Shown: piece after piece, positions 9,772 through 18,971 of the stretch
Position numbering within the stretch: position 1 is the stretch's first letter
How the letters are laid out: each line of letters opens with the position of its first letter
NCBI RefSeq assembly: GCF_000234665.1
Contig: NC_018312.1
Location: forward strand, 739,791-803,790
Length of the DNA: 64,000 bases
Reading direction: 5' to 3'
Source of the DNA: Leishmania mexicana MHOM/GT/2001/U1103
Lineage: Eukaryota; Euglenozoa; Kinetoplastea; Trypanosomatida; Trypanosomatidae
Notes under the pieces: model-generated
Database searches by the model: none
What the model was told of the DNA's origin: nothing
The model's input: only the letters and a program-made list of their open reading frames with translations
Program-made: the position numbers and the translations under genes

Positions 9772-12700
9772 CTACCCCTCGTCGGCGTCGCTGTCCTCTG
9801 AGCGGGGGTCCATGATCATTCGAAAATCGGCCGGCTGCTCGGCGGGAACTTCGGACGGCGGTGTCCGGGAAGGGGCCGGAGTAACGGGTGTCGACCACAG
9901 CCCCGACGACGGCGGCGCTGGGGTGAAGCGCGGCTTCGGAACCGCCAGCGGTGCTGCTGGCGCGGCAGCCCACCCTTCCTGCTTGCCGTCCTCGCCGCGT
10001 CTATCCAAGAGGCGCTTGTACGCGGCGAAGAAGTCCTCGCGCTGGCGCGTCCACGCCTCGTAGTCGCCGAGGCTCAGGTGCACAGATGGACTCTGCAGGG
10101 GAGCAGGGGTAAAGCCCAGGCTTATTGAGCCGATGGTGGCCACCACGCGCCGTGGCCCGTCCAGTGCAGAAGCGGCACCGCCACCCAACTCATTGGTCCC
10201 AGACCCCGCTGCCGCCAGTGCTCCAGAGAAGAGAGAGGTTCCCTCGTCCGAGCCCGCTTGCTGGTCCTGCCATTCCTGCACGCCAGACGTGTAGCGCCAC
10301 ACCGGATCATCCATTGGGGTGGGGGCATCGGCCAGGTACTCGAGTTCTTGCTTCATATAGTCTTGACCGGCCTCGGCGCGCAGCGCGACGGGGAGCAAGG
10401 CGGGACGCAGCGGTTCGCTGCCTATGTGTCGATACTGCATCCGCCACGCCTCCAGCAATTCAAGTTCCTCCTTGTTGGGCTTGCTAAGGGTCGCCTCCAG
10501 CGCCGTCAGGTACCTGCCTGCGCGGCCGTTGCGCATGTGTGCCAGATCGCGCTCACGCCGCTGCTCCTTCGCCACCTCATTCAGCCCGTCCACATCGCGT
10601 TGGATGCGGCGGATGAGCATCTCGGTGGCCTCGGCGTCCGGCATGATGAACTCCTCCTTCCGCCGGCCCATCTGCCCTGCGTTGCCGGACGGGGAGGAGC
10701 TGCCGCAGCGGAAGGGGTAGCGCTGGTGACTGCCATCTCCGCCGCAGAAAGAGCTGTTCAGGCCACCTTGACGTGAGACGCTGCGCCGCAAGGCCGCGGC
10801 GGCTGCCATCGATGTGGACGGGCGCGAAAAACGCGCTCCATTCCCCCCAGCACGGTCTATACTGCCGGTGCCCACGTACAGCTCACCGCCACCAACGGCG
10901 CTGGCGTGGATAGTGGGCGGGTACTCTACCAAGTACTCCGGCACCGGCTGCAGCGGCCCGTAGCCCTCCACGAAGAGGGCAGGGCCTCTGCACCGCTGGC
11001 TGCCTCGGTAGAAGTGCTCCACAAGACCCGCACCGGGCGCAGCCACCTTCGCAGTAACGCTCGTGGTTGCCACATTCGTATCGGCCACTTTCTGCAGCAG
11101 CGGCTGCACCGACGCTTCTGACGTGAGCGGTGGAGCACTCCCGGCAGTGAGGCAATTGGCGCTGTGCCAGCGATCCCGCGCCGTGGCCCGCACCAGCTGC
11201 GGGTAGGACGGCGCCCTGTTGTCTGTGAGAAGTACACCGTCGTCCTCGGTGCCAGCCTCACTTCTTTGCGGCGCCTCAGCGTCCCTCGCACTTGCGCTCA
11301 ACTTAAGCGACAGCGCCAGCAGAGACGCCGACAGCCCGCCCGTGGCAGTAGCACTCAGCATGCTAGCCGTAGCCGCCGCCTCTAGCCGCTCAAGAAGGCT
11401 GGGCCTCTGCAGCTCCTGCGCGCGTCGCTGCGACTCCACCGATGCGGGCACTGGCGGTGCCATATAACCGGAGCCGCTGACGCTGCACCCGTCCCTGACT
11501 TGCTGCGCTGGAGACGCCATGTCGAAGTGCGCGCTAGCCCACGCGGAGCTACAAGGGATGTCGTAGTGCTTGCACAGCAGCTCGATCGCCTGCGCTGGGT
11601 CTCGCTGGGCCAACCGCTGGAACGCCTCCTCTTTTTTCTGACGGCTACTTTTGCTAGGAGAGACGCACAAGGACGACTGCGTCGCCATCGAGCCTGCGCG
11701 GACGGCGTTGCCGGGACTCGACAGAAGCGCCTGCTGCTGCCCAGGACGATCCGGCGACGGGGTGAAGGCGGCTGCAGGAGAGCTCCCCAGTCTTTCCGTG
11801 TCGCTGTTCAGCGACTGCATCTGCGACTCATTCACCAGCACCAGTGTGTCAGGCGGTGGAGCCGCAGCACTGCCGGCAGTGGGGCTGTACTCGCCCGAAA
11901 CTGCTGATGGGTGAAAGAATACCGCTGACGTAGCCGCCGCCTCGCTGTCCATGCGGGACGCCACAGTAGTTCGCATCATGGTGAACAGTTTCCGTGTCTT
12001 GCTACGCAGCTTCGCCTCCGTCTGGACCTCCGCAGCCTTCTGCTGCGTCTCAGCAGAGTTGCCGTCTTCGAGATCTGCAGCCGCGAAAAGAAAGTTGTGC
12101 TTCGTGTAGCGATCGTTGGGGGTGACGGACATGAGGTGCCGGCGTCCCCGCTGCGCCGGCGGCCCGACCGCGACGTCCGGGTCCACCATCGAGACTGAGT
12201 GCTGGATGTGGGCGATGTCAGGCAGCTGCATGACGTAGCCGACGGCGATGGCCTCGCTAAGAGTCAACTCGTACTTTGGCCTCTCCCCCTGAAGGAAGAT
12301 GTGCACAGGGGCGGGACTGGTGTCGGAGAGAACGCTTGCGGCGGTGCGTGGGGCGCACATGGCTGTCACAGTTGCTGCCTCTGTCTCAGAGCGGGATGGC
12401 TCGCTCTCAGGCGGTGACGTGCTCGCCGTCGCCCTCGACCGCAGCGCGGCTCGATTCCGAACGGCAGCGTCGCGCTGATTGATCTCCTGCGCGAGCGCGG
12501 CCTCGTGGCACTGCTCAGCCATCCAGGTGCGGTCGCGTTCCTCAAGCAGGCGCACCATGCGATGCAGACGAGGCGGCAGCGGTAGGTGGCTGTGGCGACC
12601 GTGAGCATGTGTTGCGGCTTTCGATGGCACGTCCTTGCCGAAGAAAGCCTGCTTCACTAGGAAGGCGCCGGTATTTGCCAGCCGCTGTCCGGGGACAGCG

Positions 12701-15468
12701 CAGCTACCGACGCGCGGCGGGCGAGTAGGTCGGCGCCGTCCATCACTGGTTCGAGCGGTGTTGCGTCGGGACCCTGCAGCGGCAGGAGTGTCGTTTAGGC
12801 TGGGCAGAGGAACGGTGGTGGTCGCAGAGCCAGCGGCGACAGCAGAGATATCGCTGGCGATCTTCCGATGCTTGCCGCCGGGTTCACCAGCGCCTTGACG
12901 CTGTTGGAGCTGGCTCAGCGCGACAGACACCTGCTGACCTTTTCCTCCGCTAAGGCGGCTGATGGCCACCTGACGAGCAACAGCATCGAGAGCCGTCTGC
13001 GGAATTGCCGCGTCTGACTTGTCAGCCACACAGCCCAAGGTCGAGTAGTTGATGTCCTCCCACCGCACATAGTCACGATAGAGGAAGCACAGCGCCTTCA
13101 GGTGCACCTCGCTCACCGCACGGCCGTACATGAGGTAGCTGGTACAGCCTCCGGGAGGTGCCCCCACCGTAGGCATGCGCTGCCGACCAACAGTGTCCAC
13201 CTCGATCTCTGGTTGTGGGGTGCCGAAGATTTGCTTCATGAGCTGCGGTGTTCGGCTCGTGACCAGACCCGAGTACCGGTACAGCAGGTCCATCCGCCGG
13301 AGTGCGTCGATGAGACTCTTCACCTTAATTCGCCAGCCCTCCACCATCGTGCGCGCAGCAAGCCCCAGTGGCCATCGATGCGGGATCAGACATCCCTCGC
13401 CCAGCACGTCCCCTGGGCCGTATGTGGCGATACCTTCACAAATTGTCGACACGGTGCCGCGCCTGATGAAGGTCATCTCGGTGCACCTCGTCGACCTGCT
13501 CGCCACAAGCGACCCCGGTGTGTAGATGACCGGTTCGAGCCGCTCCTGGATGAGGCGAATAGCAATATCAGGGAGCGGCTTCAGCAGCTCGGAGCCGGCC
13601 CGCAGCTGCTGTGCTAGGGCGCGCGTGAAGCGCTGCTCGCCCATCCACTCCACGCGGAGAACCGCCGCCTTCCGTAGCAGTCCATCACGCAGGGCGGCAT
13701 CGCGCTGCATCAACGCGGCGAAATTTCGGCGCGGTAGGCACCACACATCACACACCGTGTCTGCCCGCAGTATGCAATGGCGCGGCTCGTGGAAAAGCAC
13801 CGACAGCTCGCCAAAGGAGGCTCCCGATTCCACCACCTCCGCTAGCTGGGGTCCGGGTGCCTCTCTCAAGCACCAGCAGCCGCACTCGTCGCGTGGGAAG
13901 CTCGACGTCACCAAACCATCCTGTGACTCCCCTTTCATCAGCAGACCCGGAGTAATGCCGCTCTTCGGGACCACGAAAACGTTCAGACGGCCGCGCCGCA
14001 GGAAGCACAGCTGCCGAGCAGACGCAGGCGTGTGCGGGCAGGTCATCACCTCGCCAGGCATGTATGTGCGTGGCACCATGTGCGATATCAATGCACGAAT
14101 CGTATGCGCCGGAGCATCCTGCAGCAGCCAGCTCTGCCGCACTAGCAGCTCTGTGGCGGCATAGTCGCTGTAGAGGGAGCGGTGCCGAGCGGCCACGATG
14201 AAATCGGCGACGGTGCGGGCGGCCCCACGCGGCACAACTTCGCCCGGTGCGGCGGCGCACCACGGCACGTACAGGTTCGGAGAACACTGCAGCCGCTCCG
14301 CCCGCTGCTGGGCAGCGATGTCGATGACAGCGGCGTGCACATCGCTCGTGCGGATTCGGAAGGCGTCGACGAACTCCATGTGCGTCGCTCCCCCGTCGCC
14401 CTTTGGACCCTTCAACGTAGCCGACGCAGTCCCTGACGCTGGCGCAACGACAGAGGTGGCCGAGACGGTGTAGCACACGTACTTGAATGGCGCCAGTCCA
14501 AGAGCCTCGCCGGCCCCCAGCACTGTCGGGCCGCACACCTGCTCTGTGCGGGTGGGCCGCAGCGTCGGCTGTCCGGCGGTGCGGCTGGCTCGTCGCAACG
14601 AGCGCTGGATCGCAGTCGTTACGTTGGACATGGATGCACCATCCACGTTCGTTCCGCCGCCACCGGCACCGGTGGAGTTGTTGCATCCGATCGAATCGGC
14701 CGCTGCGCAATCGTCAATAGCCAACGCCACTTCAGACGCGAGGCCACCGCCGCACAGACGCACCACATCCTTGGCCGAGGTGAAGTACATCCGTCGCTCC
14801 CTGCGCACTCCAAAGCCGCCACCACGGCGCTGATGCTGAGGCGCCGGAAACTGCGCTTGCGTTTGTAGCTGGAAAAAGGTCGCGGACACAGTTCCTGCCA
14901 CGATAATGTACACAAACGACACCTCGGGCGGCTCACGGGGGAAGACCAGCACCCCTCCAGCCTCGATGCTGACGGGGGCGACTTTGTCCTTCAAGCGGGC
15001 AATGACATCCTTCGGTTCTAAAGACATACTAGCCGTGCCTCCGTCCAGCATCAGATCTCCCCCAGCCGTGTTGAGTGCCCGGGTCAGCGACGTCAGCGCG
15101 TCTGTTACCATCTTCGCATACGCTGCCGCACCTTGGACGGTGTCCCGAGACGGGAATCGTTGAAGAACGTTTCGCTGGCGCAAAAGGAGCTGCTTCTTGA
15201 GTCGCATAATAGGGACGAAGTACTCCCGCAGCGCCACTCCTGGCAGGGCATCAAGGGTCGTGCTAATGTACGTAAGGCGGTCAATAGGAATCCCATTGAC
15301 CTCGATGGCGTTGTCGCGACTGCTGGAATGCGCGTTTCCGCCGCCGAATGCGCTGGAGCGGCGGCGGCTGGTGTGCCACGCGCTCTGGCGGCGGTGACCG
15401 GGATCGCCGGAGTGCTGGGGCGCATGCTGGATAATGCCGGGTGCGCCAGGTCTGGCTGCCGTGAGCAT
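9772..15468 (-). CDS. Giant protein with three tandem cyclic-nucleotide-binding-like domains
   Basis: The 1898-residue product has three successive CNB-like beta-roll signatures. CNB-A (about 155-375) carries FVYIIVAGTVSATFF and GEALGLAPF and is interrupted by long inserts. CNB-B (about 445-590) has LCFLRRGRLNVFVV and the phosphate-binding cassette FGELSVLFHEPR at 552-563, keeping the Gly, Glu and Arg that contact the nucleotide phosphate in this family. CNB-C (about 615-735) has GPGDVLGEGCLIPHRW, with no cassette arginine. The remaining 1150 residues are Ser/Ala/Gln rich with helical islands, including a Glu/Arg-rich helix in the C-terminal third, and end in an acidic tail. No kinase, cyclase or channel domain is visible, so it looks like a scaffold or ligand sensor. 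I chose the ATG at 15468; the frame stays open to 15738, but that extension is hydrophobic low-complexity sequence containing the likely splice acceptor. Confidence 0.85.
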   Translation of the reverse strand: MLTAARPGAPGIIQHAPQHSGDPGHRRQSAWHTSRRRSSAFGGGNAHSSSRDNAIEVNGIPIDRLTYISTTLDALPGVALREYFVPIMRLKKQLLLRQRNVLQRFPSRDTVQGAAAYAKMVTDALTSLTRALNTAGGDLMLDGGTASMSLEPKDVIARLKDKVAPVSIEAGGVLVFPREPPEVSFVYIIVAGTVSATFFQLQTQAQFPAPQHQRRGGGFGVRRERRMYFTSAKDVVRLCGGGLASEVALAIDDCAAADSIGCNNSTGAGGGGTNVDGASMSNVTTAIQRSLRRASRTAGQPTLRPTRTEQVCGPTVLGAGEALGLAPFKYVCYTVSATSVVAPASGTASATLKGPKGDGGATHMEFVDAFRIRTSDVHAAVIDIAAQQRAERLQCSPNLYVPWCAAAPGEVVPRGAARTVADFIVAARHRSLYSDYAATELLVRQSWLLQDAPAHTIRALISHMVPRTYMPGEVMTCPHTPASARQLCFLRRGRLNVFVVPKSGITPGLLMKGESQDGLVTSSFPRDECGCWCLREAPGPQLAEVVESGASFGELSVLFHEPRHCILRADTVCDVWCLPRRNFAALMQRDAALRDGLLRKAAVLRVEWMGEQRFTRALAQQLRAGSELLKPLPDIAIRLIQERLEPVIYTPGSLVASRSTRCTEMTFIRRGTVSTICEGIATYGPGDVLGEGCLIPHRWPLGLAARTMVEGWRIKVKSLIDALRRMDLLYRYSGLVTSRTPQLMKQIFGTPQPEIEVDTVGRQRMPTVGAPPGGCTSYLMYGRAVSEVHLKALCFLYRDYVRWEDINYSTLGCVADKSDAAIPQTALDAVARQVAISRLSGGKGQQVSVALSQLQQRQGAGEPGGKHRKIASDISAVAAGSATTTVPLPSLNDTPAAAGSRRNTARTSDGRRRPTRPPRVGSCAVPGQRLANTGAFLVKQAFFGKDVPSKAATHAHGRHSHLPLPPRLHRMVRLLEERDRTWMAEQCHEAALAQEINQRDAAVRNRAALRSRATASTSPPESEPSRSETEAATVTAMCAPRTAASVLSDTSPAPVHIFLQGERPKYELTLSEAIAVGYVMQLPDIAHIQHSVSMVDPDVAVGPPAQRGRRHLMSVTPNDRYTKHNFLFAAADLEDGNSAETQQKAAEVQTEAKLRSKTRKLFTMMRTTVASRMDSEAAATSAVFFHPSAVSGEYSPTAGSAAAPPPDTLVLVNESQMQSLNSDTERLGSSPAAAFTPSPDRPGQQQALLSSPGNAVRAGSMATQSSLCVSPSKSSRQKKEEAFQRLAQRDPAQAIELLCKHYDIPCSSAWASAHFDMASPAQQVRDGCSVSGSGYMAPPVPASVESQRRAQELQRPSLLERLEAAATASMLSATATGGLSASLLALSLKLSASARDAEAPQRSEAGTEDDGVLLTDNRAPSYPQLVRATARDRWHSANCLTAGSAPPLTSEASVQPLLQKVADTNVATTSVTAKVAAPGAGLVEHFYRGSQRCRGPALFVEGYGPLQPVPEYLVEYPPTIHASAVGGGELYVGTGSIDRAGGNGARFSRPSTSMAAAAALRRSVSRQGGLNSSFCGGDGSHQRYPFRCGSSSPSGNAGQMGRRKEEFIMPDAEATEMLIRRIQRDVDGLNEVAKEQRRERDLAHMRNGRAGRYLTALEATLSKPNKEELELLEAWRMQYRHIGSEPLRPALLPVALRAEAGQDYMKQELEYLADAPTPMDDPVWRYTSGVQEWQDQQAGSDEGTSLFSGALAAAGSGTNELGGGAASALDGPRRVVATIGSISLGFTPAPLQSPSVHLSLGDYEAWTRQREDFFAAYKRLLDRRGEDGKQEGWAAAPAAPLAVPKPRFTPAPPSSGLWSTPVTPAPSRTPPSEVPAEQPADFRMIMDPRSEDSDADEG

Positions 15469-15691
15469 CAGTGGAAGAGGGTACAAGTTGAGAGAAAAAA
15501 AGTAAGTGAAGAAGAAAACGTCGTCTAAGCAGCGGGAGGCAGACCTTTTGTCCCGAAGCCTCGGTCGGCGCCCGTGTATGGGGGGAGGGGGGAATATAGT
15601 CGTCCGCGCTGCCGCAGGGCCGGGCGCAGTGAATGGCAGAAAGAGTTCGATGAACCCGAGCAAGGGTAGGGATACGCGACTTGTAGAGGGT

Positions 15692-15730
15692 CTAGTCACG
15701 GCATACGAAAAACAAAAAGAAAGGAGACGG
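15692..15730 (-). promoter_or_regulatory. Predicted spliced-leader acceptor for the CNB gene
   Basis: A T/C-rich tract on the minus strand (plus 15707-15730) precedes AG at 15692-15693, predicting a 5' UTR of about 223 bases before the ATG at 15468. A second T-rich tract lies at plus 15490-15520, but the first AG after it falls inside the coding region, so the upstream acceptor fits better. Confidence 0.4.
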
Positions 15731-15928
15731 CAAAACACGCCGAGGGGGGTGGGGAGGCGTGTGTTTGCGAGGGAGAAGACGACCCGACTAGCCAGCGTAT
15801 CGGTGTTCCACTCTCTCAGTTCGGTGCACGTGTGACGATTTCGCGCCGGTGCCTTTGAGCGAGGGCGCCTACTGAAAGGGTAGCGAAGTGCGTTGGGGTA
15901 GTGACTGGGGATGCACTGCGAAGATCAG

Positions 15929-15948
15929 CACACACACACACACACACA
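15929..15948. repeat. CA microsatellite
   Basis: A CA run of about 20 bases, continuing into an imperfect CA/AAAC stretch to about 15960. Confidence 0.9.
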
Positions 15949-17321
15949 AACACAAACAAGCGTATACGCTGTTAGGCGTTGGCACGTCGTCGTCTTCCAG
16001 GCTTGAAGTTGTGAGGGGCGGGATGCGGAGAAAAGGAGGAGAGGGATCCGAACAGAGAGCGTGAAAAAGCGAATGCGCCCTCTCCTGTGCGTCACTCATG
16101 CGCACCATCAATGCCGTCTCACAGACTCAGCAAGCGGCATTGAAGCCGCACATCTTTTGCAGAGGCGGCTCCAAGAGAAGTCCATGGAGTATCAGAGCAG
16201 TGTGTGTGCGTGCGAACGTTTTCCACTCCGTCTCTCATTCCGAAAGACTTTCGATGCGCAGGGCGATGTAGCGCACACGACAGCCCGCACCCGCGCGGGT
16301 GGTTGACCGCAGAAGGGTGGTGAGCGCTGGTCGGTGGAGAGCACGGTGCGACAGACGCAACCGCGTAGGGGAAGGGCAGACCACGTTTCGGTCTTTTCTG
16401 TGGTGCACCAATGTGTGCCATTCATTCCTTTAATTGCGTGTTCTCGTGCACGATATCGCCTGCCATTGGTCAGGCACTTGACGACTCTCACGAGACCGTG
16501 GTGGAGGCTGCAATGAGGGGAACCAGCACGCACCTCTTCAGCCCTCCCTGCTCCACCTAGTGCACGGAAACTCGGAGATGCGCGGGCACCCACGGAGAGC
16601 GTGCGCCAAGTCACTTCACATGGGCAGGAAGGAAAAAGATGATGGAAAAGAAAGAGGAAGAGAAACATCCTGCAACAATTGTACATGCTTTACATCGCAG
16701 TTCTGTTGTTGCTGGCTTCCGCTAGGAAAAAGGGGAGAGGGTACCAGGCAAATCGGTCGGAGAAGGGCAACAACAGCCACCGCACCTCCACAACAGACAC
16801 GCATTCCAAGAACCAACAAGGAGCCAGCACTCACAGAGAGATGAGGCAAAGGACACAAGAAAGGGACGCAGACGGCCGCCCTTGAGCACTCGACAAGATG
16901 ACGGCCAGCACAGCGGAGGAGAGGGGAGGGGGGCAGGAACGCGCGGGTGACGGAAAGCCGCGTCCTCAGCGCACAGAGGAGGGGGTGAATAAGAAGACAA
17001 TGTATCAAGTCAAAGACAAGGTTCAATATAGATAGATATATACGTACATACAACAGTGCAGAGCTTCTTCGGCAACCGCAGGTCTCGCCTTCTCCTCCCC
17101 TCCCCAAGTTTTCGACGTCGGCACGCTTCGCCCCATCAGACTCTCGTGCACCTGCAGGTGCAAGCGGAAACGTCTCAGCGCCTGGAATACAGGAAAAGAG
17201 GCGTTGCGTACCGTGTTGGGTTCGTGCACTCGGGCAGCCCCCCTCTCCCTGCCAAGTACTTGCGTAAGCGTGCGTGACTCAAAATAACTATCAAAGTGGG
17301 TAGAGACAGTCGCAGGGCAGC

Positions 17322-17915
17322 TTAGCCCGTCCCCTTCGTCGTTGAGAGGCGGTTCGCCATCACTTGCTCGTCGTCGCGGGAGATCTTTGTCGTCTTTGGG
17401 TCGTACGGATAGACGTACTTTTTGAAAAGTTCCTCGTCGCGTTTCTCCCAGTCCACGTGCGAAAGGCGCTCCACGCACCCCTTCAGCTCCTTCTTGCCAA
17501 TCTTCTTTGCCTCTGCGGTTGGCATGTAGCGCGAGTAAAGCTCTTCACGCCGCGCCTGGCTCCTCTTGCGCTCCTCCTCGTAGATGCGGCGCACCTGGTC
17601 ATCGATCTCGCTGGAGTCCATCTTCTTATCATTCTTGTGCATCTCTTCCTCCACCTTGCGATCTCGCTCAGCTTTGGAGTTGGCAAAGCGCTCCACCTGT
17701 TGATCATACATGCGGGTTACCAAGCGGCCCTCCTCATCCTTTGAAATATGCTTCTGCATCTGTGCGCGTGTCCGCTCCAGGGTGGCGCGGTGCTCCTCCT
17801 CGCGCTGCTCCGTCAGCTGCATCTGTCGGTAGTACAGGCGCTGCACGAGGTTCTCCTCCTCCTCCGGGGAAAGGCGGTGCTCGGTCATCAGCTTGTAGCA
17901 CTCCGTAGCCGTCAT
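17322..17915 (-). CDS. 197-aa protein of five ~40-residue charged helical repeats, function unknown
   Basis: The product is almost wholly charged helix and is built from five copies of a unit that opens with a short signature. The signatures are LSPEEEENLVQRLY (15-28), ISKDEEGRLVTRMY (57-70), MDSSEIDDQVRRIY (99-112), IGKKELKGCVERLS (139-152) and ISRDDEQVMANRLS (178-191). Spacing is 42, 42, 40 and 39 residues. A hydrophobic residue, small polar residue, acidic pair, Val, Arg, hydrophobic and Tyr recur at fixed positions, and each unit continues as basic/acidic coiled coil. There is no signal peptide or membrane segment. The ATG at 17915 opens exactly the repeat-bearing part; the longer open frame upstream crosses a TA microsatellite and is rejected. 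I do not recognise a named family. A cytoskeletal or flagellar structural role is possible but unproven. Confidence 0.85.
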   Translation of the reverse strand: MTATECYKLMTEHRLSPEEEENLVQRLYYRQMQLTEQREEEHRATLERTRAQMQKHISKDEEGRLVTRMYDQQVERFANSKAERDRKVEEEMHKNDKKMDSSEIDDQVRRIYEEERKRSQARREELYSRYMPTAEAKKIGKKELKGCVERLSHVDWEKRDEELFKKYVYPYDPKTTKISRDDEQVMANRLSTTKGTG

Positions 17916-18971
17916 CCTAACGCAATGTGTGTGGACGCTCCACGGCAAGTCTGCAGAAGCTCCCAAGCTAATGCGGGACAGAGCCCCGAAAAGGATATGT
18001 ATATATATATATATACTTCCAGAAGTGCTTGTGGCCGTAACGGAGACGATTGCGAGAAGAAACCGTCCGCACCCTATACGGAGGAAAAGTGGCGGAGAAG
18101 CTACTGGACGACGGAGCACAGAGAAAAACAAAGGTTTTGTAGAGGGAGTGGCGAGCGAATCAAGAGACAAATTGATTGTGTGCGGATGTGTGTGCTTCCT
18201 TGAGTATAGCAGGTGCTGTAGGAAAGCAGCAAACGTGCCATGAAGCGTCGATAGATGCTTGAGCATGCGTGCGTGTGTGTTGCATCACAGGTAAAGCCAA
18301 AGAAAGCACTCCCGTAGAGGGAGAGAAACGTCCAGACGGGAGACGTGAAGAATAAGAAAAACGCAATGGGAGAGGAGGTGTCGCCTGTTCGCTGCGCAGA
18401 GAGGAGGCAACATGGGCGCACAAAAGTACGAGGGCATGCTCTCACGAAGAAGGCCTTGAGCGCAGAGATGAGGAAGGGGTGAAGCACCCGTGCGCATCGC
18501 GAAGATACGCCGAAGATGCGCGGAAGAAAAAAAAATTAAGCGGATGCAAAAATCTCCGAGACATGTCACCACAGAAGTGCAGCCTGACGACAGCACATAG
18601 TCTCGAGCGCCCGTTCCCCCCCCCTCCTCTCCTCCCTCTCTCCTTGCTTTGCAGACCGCACCGAGACCTCGTGTTGTCAGCCTCACCATCAGCGGACATC
18701 GCCTCGGACGTGACAAACTCACCGGTCGAGTGCTGTGTGTACGTGCGTCCACGTGTGCCAAGCCACGTGAATGAGGGCAGTGTGGGGTTACTGAAGCTCT
18801 ATCGATCTCTGTGAACAACGAGAAGACACAAGGCAAGCAAGCAAACGAGGAAAAAAACAAAGAGTGGCGCCTGCCACGACCGTCAAGGTAGTCGGAGAGG
18901 TGGCCGCACAGGAGTGTTGGAGTGGAGCTCCACTCCTGACGACATGGTCCCTCTCTCGCCCCCCTTCCCGG
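17916..18971. other. Intergenic: 3' flank of the 721-aa gene and 5' flank of the 197-aa gene
   Basis: No supported gene. It carries a TA run (18000-18015), an A run near 18527-18536 and a C/T-rich block near 18615-18650. Confidence 0.7.
18000..18015. repeat. TA microsatellite in the 5' flank of the 197-aa gene
   Basis: A pure TA run of 16 bases starting 85 bases upstream of the ATG at 17915. Confidence 0.9.

Larger units (their letters stand above)
15469..17321. other. Intergenic: 3' flank of the 197-aa gene and 5' flank of the CNB gene
   Basis: No supported gene. Contents include pyrimidine tracts, a CA repeat at 15929-15948 and purine blocks near 16620-16760 and 16905-16940. Open frames are short and overlap on both strands without coding character. 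Confidence 0.7.

Noticed and set aside
15469..15738. 90-residue N-terminal extension of the CNB protein
   Set aside because: Hydrophobic Phe/Pro/Leu-rich sequence spanning pyrimidine tracts and a likely splice acceptor; treated as 5' UTR.
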